Of a stretch of 64,000 nt of DNA, positions 1-8,037 are shown piece by piece (positions within the stretch are counted from its first letter, which is position 1; every line of letters begins with the position of its first letter). Location: positions 3,136,001-3,200,000 of the forward strand of contig NZ_PDIY01000001.1 of NCBI RefSeq assembly GCF_002563655.1. The letters are read 5' to 3'. The notes beneath the pieces were generated by a model. That model did not search any database. It was not told the DNA's origin and saw only the letters and a program-made list of their open reading frames with translations. Origin of the DNA: Bacillus sp. es.034 (GTDB lineage Bacteria > Bacillota > Bacilli > Bacillales > Bacillaceae_B). The translations under genes were made by a program, and so were the position numbers.

Positions 1-234
1 TGTCGCCATTCGATACAAATAGGCTTTCGGGTTAGTCGGGTGCCAACGCTGGTAATACCCTCCGAATGCTTTTAGCATGGTATCCTGAAATAAATCTTCT
101 CCATCCCAGGGTGAGCCCGTTAAATAACGGCAATACCTCCACAATCCTTCTTTGAATTCTTCGATCATGGAATTGAATTCAATCGCCAATTCCCTGTTTT
201 TTTCCGAAAATGATTCTTTCATTTTTTCCCCCAT
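1..234 (-). CDS. RNA polymerase sigma factor, sigma-70/ECF-like (3' part cut by window edge)
   Basis: The visible 78 residues are the start of a sigma factor. They contain a region-2-like stretch, with RYCRYLTGSPWDGEDLFQDT followed by a segment ending in KAYLYRMAT. The EDLFQDT motif is the usual core-binding/-10 recognition helix of ECF-type factors. The gene runs off the left edge, so region 4 and the full length are not visible. Two in-frame ATGs exist at 240 and 234. The run AGAGGGGG touches the first with no spacing but lies 6 nt before the second, so 234 is preferred. The class is fairly sure; the regulon and any anti-sigma partner are unknown. Confidence 0.8.
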   Translation of the reverse strand, partial: MGEKMKESFSEKNRELAIEFNSMIEEFKEGLWRYCRYLTGSPWDGEDLFQDTMLKAFGGYYQRWHPTNPKAYLYRMAT

Positions 235-287
235 GGTCATCCCCCTCTAATTTATCATTCATATGTAAAACGTTTAAACAATGCAAA

Positions 288-317
288 ATTATACGGAAAC
301 AGCAAAAAAATAATGAA
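288..317 (-). promoter_or_regulatory. Candidate SigA promoter for the sigma factor gene
   Basis: On the minus strand a TTCATT -35 (312-317) and a perfect TATAAT -10 (288-293) are 18 nt apart, upstream of the sigma factor fragment. The -10 is strong and the -35 only partial. Confidence 0.35.
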
Positions 318-374
318 GAATCTTATCTCTCTTTTATTTTACCATAATATTCAAACTGCTAGCATAATAGAAAA

Positions 375-402
375 GGAGGAATCCCTGATTAGGAACTCCT
401 CC
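375..402 (-). terminator. Weak intrinsic terminator after the 77-residue gene
   Basis: The arms GGAGGA and TCCTCC, with a further inner TCC/GGA pairing, form a hairpin. On the minus strand it is followed by TTTTCTATT. It lies 28 bases past the stop codon at 430. Confidence 0.45.
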
Positions 403-429
403 GATAAAATTGATGCGGAATATGTGCAT

Positions 430-663
430 TCAATTCTTCCGTTCATTTCCCCTTTTAAAATTCCCCGTCACTTTTGCCATGATTAACTGCATCCCTTTTT
501 CATCATGGGCATCTTTCATTTTCTTCAAAAATTTATCCGCTTCTCTGCCTTTTAATGCTTTCACCTGCTTACCTTCATACTCAATAAATACGGTTTGATC
601 TTTGAGGACCCGGAAATGAAAAGGAGAATCATCCAGTCGGTTTCGTTTATCGACATTGTCCAT
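430..663 (-). CDS. Conserved-looking small soluble protein, function unknown
   Basis: This 77-residue, charged, soluble protein has no signal peptide or membrane segment. Its pattern is an N-terminal part likely to be beta-rich (FHFRVLKDQTVFIEYEGKQV), then a helical, lysine-rich half and a basic tail. A GAAGGGA ribosome site precedes the ATG. It sits 19 nt behind the small membrane protein at 683-880 in the same direction, so the two are probably co-transcribed. I do not recognise the family. The reading frame is favoured over the overlapping opposite-strand frame because it has a ribosome site, sits in a plausible operon and has a downstream hairpin. Confidence 0.6.
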   Translation of the reverse strand: MDNVDKRNRLDDSPFHFRVLKDQTVFIEYEGKQVKALKGREADKFLKKMKDAHDEKGMQLIMAKVTGNFKRGNERKN

Positions 664-682
664 CGCTTGTTTTCCCTTCTTT

Positions 683-880
683 TCATAATTGTTGGTGTTG
701 CTTCTTAGCAGCCTGCCAAGTACGGATCATACTCGGTACCCCTACTGACATGCTTACCACGAAACTCCACATCACGTACATCCATTGACCGGTGTAAAGG
801 GCTACACATATGAAAAATATCAGTTGACCCAAGAGGGCAAACCAAGAAGCGATCCATGCGAAAGTAAGATTCTCCTTCAT
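683..880 (-). CDS. Small two-helix membrane protein, function unknown
   Basis: A 65-residue protein with two likely membrane helices (about residues 7-28 and 32-52) separated by a short polar turn, ending in a basic and glutamine-rich tail (RTWQAAKKQHQQL). An AAGGAGG site 7 nt before the ATG supports the start. It is the first gene of a likely two-gene unit with the 77-residue gene downstream. Nothing in it identifies a function; the hairpin topology and positive ends only suggest insertion in the cytoplasmic membrane. Confidence 0.65.
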   Translation of the reverse strand: MKENLTFAWIASWFALLGQLIFFICVALYTGQWMYVMWSFVVSMSVGVPSMIRTWQAAKKQHQQL

Positions 881-1015
881 CTTCCATCCTCCTTGTATAA
901 ATTTTATACGCGATCAGCTTAGTCAATGTTTTTTCAGTTCAGATAACCATATAATGCAATACAGAAAAAATTTGAAGCAATCACTCGTTTAGAGACGTGG
1001 ATACTGTATATCTCT

Positions 1016-2173
1016 TTAGTTCATCACCCATTTATCCTTCATAAATAGAACTCTGCCAATGGCAAAGATGATCACCATCATTACCAGATTGCTTCCTATC
1101 GTAATCGCGATGTGCTGGTAATCGACTACTCCCATCAGCAATTCTTTGAATTGGCTGAATAGGTTAAGAATCGGGATGGCAAAATGTTTAAAGGTCAGCT
1201 CATTTAGACCGACATTTGTGATAATCATGCCTGGGAACGCGGCAAGCATCATGATGGGAGCACTGTAGCTACCGGCTTCTTTAACGGTTTTCCCCAGGAT
1301 GCTTGTGATCATCTGCAGGGAAGCGATGAACACGGCATAGACGATGGTAAGCAGCAGGGAAATCCCTACGATTACATAGACATTATCACCAAAGGAAACT
1401 GCGTCTTTCAGGTTTTCTGTGAATAGCGTAATCTCAATAGCAAGGACAATGAGCGTGACAAGACCTGTAATGACCCCTACGGAAGCAATAGTCAACCATT
1501 TAGAAAGCATCAAGGTGGATCGTTTGACGGGTGTCATGAGTAAAGCTTCCATCGTTTTCTTTTCTTTTTCCCCAGCGAATAAGTCAGCTGCCGATGGGGC
1601 GGTTCCCACTCCTATTGATATAGCCAGGATTAGTGGAACAAGAAAAGATAACAGGAACATACTCCCCTCGTCATCTGACACTTCCTGTTTTATGATGGTG
1701 AATGGCTGAATGACAGAAAGGTCCGTCCCTTCAGCTCTCAACCTTTCTGACGTAACCTCTTTCTCAAAGGCGGTGAGGGAATTTGTAGCTGCATTCATCA
1801 GGTTGCTGGAGTTCTGGCTGAAGGAATCTCCGATCAAGGTGATATCGGCTTCCTTTCCTTCATTGATATTTTGAATGAAATCACTGCTCACAATCATGGC
1901 AACAAGTGCCTCTCCCTCTTCTACGGCTTTTCTGGGATTGTCTGTTTTCACTAATTCAATCGTTTCGTTTCCTGAGAAAATTTGTGAGACTTCCTTACTG
2001 ACATTGGAGTCGACTGCGAGGGCATACGTTTCACCATCGCCGGCTGAAACCATATTTTCATAGAAGAAAACGAGTCCACTCATCATAAAAATCGGAAGAA
2101 AGACGGTCAAAAGAAGAGTTCTCCTGTCTCTGAAGCTGTCTTTTAATTCTTTTAAATAGATACTAAGAAGCAT
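1016..2173 (-). CDS. natB: ABC-2 type exporter permease, NatB-like
   Basis: This 385-residue ABC-2 permease has one N-terminal membrane helix (about 17-40), a large external domain of about 130 residues, then a C-terminal cluster of five or so helices, as in Bacillus NatB. NatB with NatA forms an ATP-driven exporter linked to sodium efflux in B. subtilis. The length matches that family. Its start overlaps the natA stop by 11 nt, which points to translational coupling. An in-frame ATG at 2182 abuts the AGAGGAG site, so the ATG at 2173, 9 nt away, is the better start. Neighbouring LytTR regulator and kinase genes strengthen the Nat assignment. The transported substrate is inferred, not shown. 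Confidence 0.8.
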   Translation of the reverse strand: MLLSIYLKELKDSFRDRRTLLLTVFLPIFMMSGLVFFYENMVSAGDGETYALAVDSNVSKEVSQIFSGNETIELVKTDNPRKAVEEGEALVAMIVSSDFIQNINEGKEADITLIGDSFSQNSSNLMNAATNSLTAFEKEVTSERLRAEGTDLSVIQPFTIIKQEVSDDEGSMFLLSFLVPLILAISIGVGTAPSAADLFAGEKEKKTMEALLMTPVKRSTLMLSKWLTIASVGVITGLVTLIVLAIEITLFTENLKDAVSFGDNVYVIVGISLLLTIVYAVFIASLQMITSILGKTVKEAGSYSAPIMMLAAFPGMIITNVGLNELTFKHFAIPILNLFSQFKELLMGVVDYQHIAITIGSNLVMMVIIFAIGRVLFMKDKWVMN

Positions 2174-2915
2174 AATTTTCATCTCCTCTCACTAGTTTAC
2201 TCATAAAGATATAATTAAGATCCCTGCTCTTTTCAGTCTTATATAATTCTTCGATATCCCCCTGGTACACCAATTCCCCTTTATGCATCATGGCTACTTT
2301 GTCACATAGCATGGAGACTTCTTCCATGATGTGACTGGAGAAGAGGATGGTCTTTCCTTCCCGTTTCAATTGATGTACAAGTTGGCGGAAGACATTTGAT
2401 GAAGTAATGTCGAGACCGGTCGTCGGTTCGTCAAACAAAATGATCTCGGGATTATGAATCAGTGTTCTGGCAATGGCAACCTTCTGACGCATCCCTTTGG
2501 AGAAACCTCCCACCCGCCTGTCAAGATAGTCCCTCATCCCGAACATCCTGGAAAGGTCGTCGATTCTCACCTTTGTTTCATGTTTGCTTAATCCGTATAA
2601 ACGAGCAAAGTATTGAAGATTCTCCCTAGCAGTTAATCGGTCATATAAACCGGTTTCCCCTCCAAATAAAACACCGATTTTGGTTTTGATTTCGTTTGGT
2701 TCCTTGAGGGTATCGTGACCAGCGACTTCAATTGAACCCTCGGTTGGTGTCAATAAGGTTGCAATCGTCCTAAGAAGCGTCGTCTTTCCGGCACCATTTT
2801 CGCCTAACAGCCCGACCACTTCACCTTTTTGAATTGAAAGAGATACATGTTTTAGTGCGGTTACATATTTTGTCTTATCTTTAAACTGTTTTGTGACTTC
2901 ATGTATATGAATCAA
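2163..2915 (-). CDS. natA: ABC transporter ATP-binding protein, NatA-like
   Basis: The ATPase partner of the adjacent permease (250 residues, close to NatA length). Walker A is LLGENGAGKTTLL, the signature is GGFSKGMRQKVAIAR, Walker B is ILFDEPTTGLD, and a switch histidine occurs in SSHIMEEV. The start is placed at TTG 2915 because GAGGTGAG lies just upstream of it. An upstream in-frame ATG at 2957 would add residues not seen in the family and lacks a ribosome site. The promoter region is shared with the divergent natR gene and contains a direct repeat that a LytTR regulator could bind. Confidence 0.82.
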   Translation of the reverse strand: MIHIHEVTKQFKDKTKYVTALKHVSLSIQKGEVVGLLGENGAGKTTLLRTIATLLTPTEGSIEVAGHDTLKEPNEIKTKIGVLFGGETGLYDRLTARENLQYFARLYGLSKHETKVRIDDLSRMFGMRDYLDRRVGGFSKGMRQKVAIARTLIHNPEIILFDEPTTGLDITSSNVFRQLVHQLKREGKTILFSSHIMEEVSMLCDKVAMMHKGELVYQGDIEELYKTEKSRDLNYIFMSKLVRGDENYAS

Positions 2916-2983
2916 TATTCTCACCTCATTAAGTATTATTGTATTTTCATCATACAAATAATTGGAGGTAGATTCTTTACTTA

Positions 2984-3014
2984 TGTCGTGAAATGTCCTT
3001 TTCTTGTCGTGAAA
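2984..3014. promoter_or_regulatory. Direct repeat between natA and natR; candidate LytTR operator
   Basis: The 10-mer TGTCGTGAAA occurs twice in the same orientation (2984-2993 and 3005-3014), 21 bp apart, which is two helical turns. LytTR-domain regulators bind tandem direct repeats on one DNA face. On the natA side, a TATGAT-like -10 lacks a good -35, as expected for an activated promoter. Confidence 0.5.
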
Positions 3015-3080
3015 ATGCCAAATTCTTCATGAAAGATGGTAAAATGATGGAGAACTTCAGAAGATGCGAGGGGAATGGAA

Positions 3081-3779
3081 ATGAAGATTGGTCTCGTAGA
3101 CGATCGAATGATTGACTTAGATAAATTAAATGGCATCGTTTCCCGTGCCGAGGGTCTGGAAATCGTCTTTTCCACCACCTCCGCCGAGGAAGCCTATGAA
3201 CAAATCAAGAAAGAAACCATCGACGTATTGATTGCTGATATTGAGATGCCCCATTTATCTGGATATGAATTGGCAGACATCATCCACTCACACGCTCTCA
3301 ATATATCGGTGATCTTCGTGACGGCAAACAGTGGATATGCTGTCCACGCCTTTGAATTGAACGTCCATGACTATATTATGAAGCCCTATACAAATGATCG
3401 CCTGATGAAATCCATTGAGCGTCTTATGGAAAAGTCCAGAACGGCAGAATTGAAGGGCCGGCTCTATTTAAAGCAAAAAAATGATATACATATCATTCAA
3501 AAGAAAGATATCGTCTTCATTGAAAGATCTGGCCGATCAACGACGATTTACACGAAAGAGGAAAGGATCAAAACCTATCTGACCTTGAATGAATTAGAAG
3601 GAGAATTAAGGGAAAGGGATTTCATCCGTTCCCATCGTTCCTTCATCATCAACATACACTATGTAAAGAATTTCTCTCTCTATGCGAAGAATTCATATGT
3701 GATTTCATTTGAAGGAATCGAGGCACAGGCAATGATCACAAAGGAAAAAGTAGAATACCTGCAACAACATTATTTTTAA
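3081..3779 (+). CDS. natR: LytTR-family response regulator, NatR-like
   Basis: A 232-residue response regulator. Residues 1-120 form a receiver domain with acidic residues in LVDDR, the phosphoacceptor aspartate in LIADIEMP, a conserved Thr in FVTAN and Lys in IMKPY. Residues about 135-232 form a LytTR DNA-binding domain (FIERSGRSTTIY, then FIRSHRSFIIN). The ATG at 3081 is chosen over 3075 because GAGGGGA is 7 nt away rather than touching. The kinase gene follows within 15 nt. By family, NatR activates natAB; the divergent layout here differs from the co-directional B. subtilis order. Confidence 0.8.
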   Translation: MKIGLVDDRMIDLDKLNGIVSRAEGLEIVFSTTSAEEAYEQIKKETIDVLIADIEMPHLSGYELADIIHSHALNISVIFVTANSGYAVHAFELNVHDYIMKPYTNDRLMKSIERLMEKSRTAELKGRLYLKQKNDIHIIQKKDIVFIERSGRSTTIYTKEERIKTYLTLNELEGELRERDFIRSHRSFIINIHYVKNFSLYAKNSYVISFEGIEAQAMITKEKVEYLQQHYF

Positions 3780-3794
3780 AAGGTGGAGCCCGTT

Positions 3795-4772
3795 GTGAAA
3801 CAAATGAAAATTTATTGGTTAATTCTTTCCCTAGTTGCGTTTATACACATACACGCATTTTTAACGAACCTACAATGGAATCTGCCTCTTTATTTCATTT
3901 ATGCAGCAGTCTTTTTCGTAACATATCTGTGTTATAAAAAAACGAGCAAACAGTCTTTTGGATTCGATCAAAAATGGAGTAACCTGCTTTCCCTCACACA
4001 ACTATTTCTGTTACTTCCGTATTTGATCATTGGATCAACATGGTTACCAGCGGTCTTTTTCATGATTTTTATCGGGATTGAGTGGGTCAGATGGGATGTT
4101 TCCACCAAATTTAAGGGGCTTAAGAATGATGTTGAGCAGTTCGAAATGGAACGACTTCATTTATCCGAAACATTTCGGGTTGTACGAAGTGAGCGGCATG
4201 ATTTCCTCAAACATATTTCGTCAATTCACTATATGCTCGAACATCAACATCACGAAGAGGCAGCTGCCTATCTAGACGAATTGGTGGACGATTATGAAGA
4301 AACCAACCTTTCTATTAAAGGGGAACGTGGAAGTGTGGCCGGAATTCTCCACCAGATGTACAATCGAGGAAAGGCCTGCGGGGTAACGATGATATATGAT
4401 GTGGATATGCCCCTTTCCACATTACCCCTCCCAGATAAGAAGATTGTGTCACTCCTTGGGAATCTGCTGTCCAACAGTATAGAGGCTTCCGCCCAATGGC
4501 TTGAACATTACAATAATCAAGCAAGCGTCAACCTTCAGTTTTATAGACGAAGCGGTCTTTATATGCTGGTTTGCAAGAACCCTTCCCTCCAGATATCACC
4601 ATCGATCCTTGATGAGCTGTATCAAAGCTACGGACATACAACAAAGGAAGGCCACGAAGGTCTTGGCACCAAGATCATTCAAGAAACCGTGAAAGAATAC
4701 AATGGTTATCTGGATTTTGTTTATAAGGAAGAAGAATTCACGGTGAAAATCAAAATTCCGGCGATTCATTAG
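3795..4772 (+). CDS. natK: Sensor histidine kinase, NatK-like
   Basis: A 325-residue membrane kinase. About four membrane helices occupy residues 5-105. A phosphoacceptor box of the LytS/SpoOB type follows (RSERHDFLKHIS, near 135), then a GHKL ATPase domain with the N-box LLGNLLSNSIEAS and a glycine box around EGLGTKI. It should phosphorylate the NatR-like regulator encoded 15 nt upstream. The GTG at 3795 fits the AAGGTGGAG site; the earlier GTG at 3783 overlaps that site. The sensed signal is not apparent from the sequence. Confidence 0.78.
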   Translation: MKQMKIYWLILSLVAFIHIHAFLTNLQWNLPLYFIYAAVFFVTYLCYKKTSKQSFGFDQKWSNLLSLTQLFLLLPYLIIGSTWLPAVFFMIFIGIEWVRWDVSTKFKGLKNDVEQFEMERLHLSETFRVVRSERHDFLKHISSIHYMLEHQHHEEAAAYLDELVDDYEETNLSIKGERGSVAGILHQMYNRGKACGVTMIYDVDMPLSTLPLPDKKIVSLLGNLLSNSIEASAQWLEHYNNQASVNLQFYRRSGLYMLVCKNPSLQISPSILDELYQSYGHTTKEGHEGLGTKIIQETVKEYNGYLDFVYKEEEFTVKIKIPAIH

Positions 4773-4905
4773 AGAAATACTATGGATGCTTTACGAGATC
4801 GTAAAAGTTTTATCACCGATTTATTCGTATCAAAACACATTCTTACGTTTCAGAAAACTCATTGCAGGGAATATTCTTATGAATGAATCGAGAGGAGGAA
4901 CCTCA

Positions 4906-5025
4906 ATGAGTGGAGCATCCGGAGCTGTGTTGTTTATAATTATTCCTCTATTAATCATTGCGGTCATAATTGGAATAACGATTGGTTACTTTAGAAAAAA
5001 AGCGAGAAAAAATAGAAACTTCTAG
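4906..5025 (+). CDS. Single-helix membrane peptide, function unknown
   Basis: A 39-residue peptide: a short polar start, one long isoleucine-rich membrane helix (about residues 7-30), then a basic tail (FRKKARKNRNF). The ATG at 4906 is preceded by AGGAGG at good spacing, whereas the longer in-frame reading from 4786 has no ribosome site. It follows natK by 133 nt and is closed by a strong terminator, so it may be a separate small transcript or the last gene of the nat operon. The basic tail suggests an N-out, C-in topology. Function unknown. Confidence 0.65.
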   Translation: MSGASGAVLFIIIPLLIIAVIIGITIGYFRKKARKNRNF

Positions 5026-5114
5026 GATTAGTTGTTTAATTGACTTGAAAAAAGGCTCGGAAGTCGTAACGGGTTCGGTTTTTGAGTACATAAACTTGAT
5101 TCGCCCGTAAATGA

Positions 5115-5155
5115 GCAGTCCAATTCGCAACTGAATTGGACTGCTTCTTTTTATT
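5115..5155 (+). terminator. Intrinsic terminator
   Basis: A perfect 12-bp stem (5115-5126 with 5133-5144) has a 6-nt loop and is followed by TTCTTTTTATT. It closes the plus-strand nat/small peptide unit. Confidence 0.85.
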
Positions 5156-5193
5156 GATATATCAAGGTTTTCAATGGCCTTATAGGAGTTTTA

Positions 5194-5259
5194 GCACCCG
5201 GATTCGCACCTCTTTTAGAAAGGTGACAGAAGTTATTGTCATCGTGCGGATTCGAGTGC
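5194..5259. repeat. Imperfect inverted repeat in gene-free region
   Basis: The 16-nt arms at 5194-5209 and 5244-5259 match at 13 of 16 positions when inverted. They would fold into a hairpin with a 34-nt apical part. No run of T follows, so it does not look like a simple terminator. Confidence 0.5.
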
Positions 5260-5461
5260 TTATTGCTATGCGAATCTGTGTGTAAAATATGGCAAACAGA
5301 CTTTTGAATATTTTTGTTTAATGGATATGGAGAATTATTTAACTAACGTCGGAGAAGTTTATTTGATCAGTATGTTTTTAGATTGGGGAAAATACTGTTT
5401 GTTAAAGTAAACCAGCAATGAAGCATACTGCTTAGATGATCCCATTTTGGCGGTAGATTTA

Positions 5462-5645
5462 TAAGCGGAGAAATTCCGGCTAAGGCAGCTGGAGGAGTGT
5501 TAAAACGCTGAAATAAGCGGAGAAGTTCCGCTTAACTGCTCAATATTGAACAATATTTAACGGATATTTTACTATAAGTGGAAAAACTCCGGCTATTATT
5601 CCTGAAATAGCGGCATTTTCCGATTTAAACGGAATTCTTCCGCTA
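5462..5645. repeat. Cluster of five degenerate palindromes, type TAAGCGGAGAANTTCCGCTTA
   Basis: Related palindromic units occur at about 5462-5483, 5514-5534, 5575-5596, 5607-5628 and 5627-5645. The first two share TAAGCGGAGAA and TTCCG exactly; the later ones are eroded. The stretch 5156-5903 has no convincing coding frame on either strand and holds only these repeats plus the inverted and direct repeats described in the findings. Confidence 0.7.
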
Positions 5646-5903
5646 ATTTTCAAACGCCAGGGAACCGGCTCTCCTTGTTCAACAATAGGGTGCTAATCTT
5701 TAAGAATGATGATAAATAAGGTTCGAAGCATAATGGCTCCGAGCTTTTTCACATGCTAATTTCACTGCTGAATTGTCTACTAATTCATCTGAAAATTACC
5801 GTGCGAAAAGCACTGCTAAATCAAATTTTGCACTTCAAAACTGAACCCTTTAGAAAGTTCGAGCCTTTTCCTGCACCACGTAAATGAGCATATTGACTAT
5901 CAT

Positions 5904-6359
5904 TTATCGGTGACCATCCCTGCGAGCTTGAATATAACCATAATACGCGCATGTGCCATTTTCAGTTAAATCTTTCACTTCAAACCCACAGGTTTCATAG
6001 AACTTGAAATTGTCTGCAGATGTATGGGCAAACCAATCTCCATGCGGTAATTTGCTTACACAGAGTTCAACCAGTTTCTTCCCTATCCCCTTGCCTCGAT
6101 ATTCTGATAAAACTACAAGATCCATGATATTGGCAGCCATGATCTTGTCTGATATGACCCTGACCATGCCAATCATCTTGTCCTGATCCCAAACAGTGAA
6201 GGCCCAGGTTGAGTTCGTGAATATCAAGGAGAACTTTTCCTTCTGCCATGAAGGTGTGTTTCTGGCCCAACCGGCATCTTTAAATAATGCTTCCACATAA
6301 TGAGCTGGCACTCCATCGGTTCCTTCTCTAATGACTAAGCCGTTGAAATACTGATACAT
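5904..6359 (-). CDS. GNAT-family N-acetyltransferase
   Basis: A 151-residue GNAT enzyme. Its acetyl-CoA binding motif A is VVLSEYRGKGIGKKLVELC (about residues 82-100), preceded by the beta4 strand MIGMVRVIS and followed by a FYETCGFEVK motif B-like segment. Such enzymes move an acetyl group from acetyl-CoA to an amine; the acceptor cannot be told from sequence. GGAGGG precedes the ATG at normal spacing. It heads no clear operon: the upstream serine hydrolase gene ends 24 nt before it, so read-through is possible. Confidence 0.85.
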   Translation of the reverse strand: MYQYFNGLVIREGTDGVPAHYVEALFKDAGWARNTPSWQKEKFSLIFTNSTWAFTVWDQDKMIGMVRVISDKIMAANIMDLVVLSEYRGKGIGKKLVELCVSKLPHGDWFAHTSADNFKFYETCGFEVKDLTENGTCAYYGYIQARRDGHR

Positions 6360-6383
6360 TTTGTCCCTCCATTTTTACAAATA

Positions 6384-7397
6384 TTAATAATATGCTCTGT
6401 ATACGTCACCAATGAGCCCCTTAAGCTGATGAAAACCTGTATCTGTATTCGTCATGATCACCAGACCCGATTCTTCATCAGGATATGCAACCATCATACT
6501 TTGAAAGCCGACTCCCCATCCAAGTGATGATACTTCCATCCCTTTCTCATTCGTATCACGAAAAACACCAAGCCCCATCCACTCTTTACCAAATTGAGGT
6601 GTTATCATTTCTTTAGCGCAGTTTGTAGAGAACTGATTACTTTCGCCTTTGATTGCATTCATTAGTTCAATAACCAAAAGTGCCACATCAGTTGGGGTGG
6701 TCCATAATCCCGAAGCTGCAGGATAGGGGTATATTGGGTATTTTCCTGTTACCAATCCACCATCCTTGGTATGGCCGCATGAAAACTGTTCTTTGGATGA
6801 TGGCAGCTGATAAGTACTATTATTTAATCGTAGGGGCAGAAAAAAATATTCTTCCATTACCTCTTCAAATGCCTTTCCCATTACATCCTCTATCACAAGC
6901 TGGATGATACAGTACCCGGCATCGGAATAGGAAAATTCGCTTCCGGGCTTATATTTCACTTCGATGGGTATATTACAATAGGGTGTTTTGCCTTCCAATA
7001 TTTCGACCATGGAAGGAGTATCGAATAGAGGTATGAGTTCAGAAAAACAGCCTTCGGGATCCACAATCCCTGAATGGTGACTGAGTAAATGCCTCAAAGT
7101 TATGATTCCAAAAGAATTCACTGGAACTTTCCATGATTTCAGGTATCCGTTAATATTCCTATCTATACCCAGAATGCCCCGCTCAGAAAGAGTCATCACT
7201 AACATGGAGGTAAAAAACTTACTGATTGAACACCCATGAAAGATTGTCTCATGTTCCACTCGTCTATTTGTTCCCGTCTCCAGGAAACCAAAGCAGTCGG
7301 TTTTACTTATACAGGCACCTTCAATTATAGCCATGCTGACTCCGGCTACCTGGTAATCTTTCAATTTTTTATCAAAGTTGATCGTTTGTGGTTTCAT
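6384..7397 (-). CDS. Beta-lactamase-fold serine hydrolase (class C / PBP-like)
   Basis: A 337-residue protein of the beta-lactamase-related family. It shows the SxxK nucleophile motif as SISK (in HGCSISKFFTSML, about residues 56-68). The second catalytic motif reads YSD, where YxN is usual, so the catalytic triad is slightly unusual. There is no signal peptide, so a cytoplasmic esterase or peptidase role is more likely than antibiotic resistance. The start has GGGGGAT 4 nt upstream. A distant paralogue lies at 52108-53112. The substrate is unknown. Confidence 0.8.
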   Translation of the reverse strand: MKPQTINFDKKLKDYQVAGVSMAIIEGACISKTDCFGFLETGTNRRVEHETIFHGCSISKFFTSMLVMTLSERGILGIDRNINGYLKSWKVPVNSFGIITLRHLLSHHSGIVDPEGCFSELIPLFDTPSMVEILEGKTPYCNIPIEVKYKPGSEFSYSDAGYCIIQLVIEDVMGKAFEEVMEEYFFLPLRLNNSTYQLPSSKEQFSCGHTKDGGLVTGKYPIYPYPAASGLWTTPTDVALLVIELMNAIKGESNQFSTNCAKEMITPQFGKEWMGLGVFRDTNEKGMEVSSLGWGVGFQSMMVAYPDEESGLVIMTNTDTGFHQLKGLIGDVYRAYY

Positions 7398-7486
7398 AGG
7401 ATCCCCCGTTATTTTTGTCTATACCGTTTGAGCGTAAGCATTTCTTGCAGAGCACTGATAGATCTGACTGAATCACAACTACTGCA

Positions 7487-8008
7487 TCAGAATTTATTCT
7501 TTTCAGAGAGTATCCTTCTAATCAACCTGATTTGACCCCTGTGATTAATCTCATCCTCGAATACATGAAACCAGATGAAATAATGGTTGGAAGACTGATT
7601 ATCCCATAATCTGCTTTCAAAGAGCCATTCATCATTACGTTCGGAAAACTCTTGGAATGTTTTCTTTCTGACCTCATCAAGTTTTGTCAGATAAAATTCT
7701 AGAGGATTCCCCTTAATATTCTTTCGACCTTCCTCTCCAAGCGTATAGGCTGCACCCCATTCAGCCATTTCCTGTTCGTTGGGCCTTCTCCCATCGAATA
7801 TTTCTATTTGAAACCCTTTTTCTACCGCCGCCATGTGCAGCAATAGTGCCCCAATACTGTTAGCACCTTCGCACGGTAAAAAATCCAGATCAGCGGGGGT
7901 TAACCCTCTCACACTGTCCAATGTGGTTTTTCTGGCATAGTCCATCTGGGAGACGAGGTAACTGATTTGAGGACTATAACCCTTTTTTGTTTCTATTTTA
8001 TATTCCAT
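7487..8008 (-). CDS. DinB-like four-helix protein (DUF664 type)
   Basis: A 173-residue DinB-fold protein. Metal-ligand histidines fit the family: one in GALLLHMAAVEKGF (about residue 57) and a pair in FHVFEDEINHRGQ near the C-terminus. The fold covers thiol-dependent transferases (bacillithiol or mycothiol users) and uncharacterised stress proteins. Two further DinB-type proteins occur in this window (40185 and 60181), and sequence similarity between the three looks low. No neighbour points to a substrate. Confidence 0.8.
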   Translation of the reverse strand: MEYKIETKKGYSPQISYLVSQMDYARKTTLDSVRGLTPADLDFLPCEGANSIGALLLHMAAVEKGFQIEIFDGRRPNEQEMAEWGAAYTLGEEGRKNIKGNPLEFYLTKLDEVRKKTFQEFSERNDEWLFESRLWDNQSSNHYFIWFHVFEDEINHRGQIRLIRRILSEKNKF

Positions 8009-8037
8009 AGATTATCGCACCTTATCCGTCATTTTCT

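Noticed and set aside
705..926. Alternative 73-codon frame overlapping the small gene at 683-880
   Set aside because: No ribosome site, would start in the promoter region, and its product looks random compared with the two-helix frame.
5156..5903. CRISPR-like array in the repeat-rich gap
   Set aside because: The palindromic units are degenerate and unevenly spaced, with no constant repeat/spacer pattern and no cas genes nearby.
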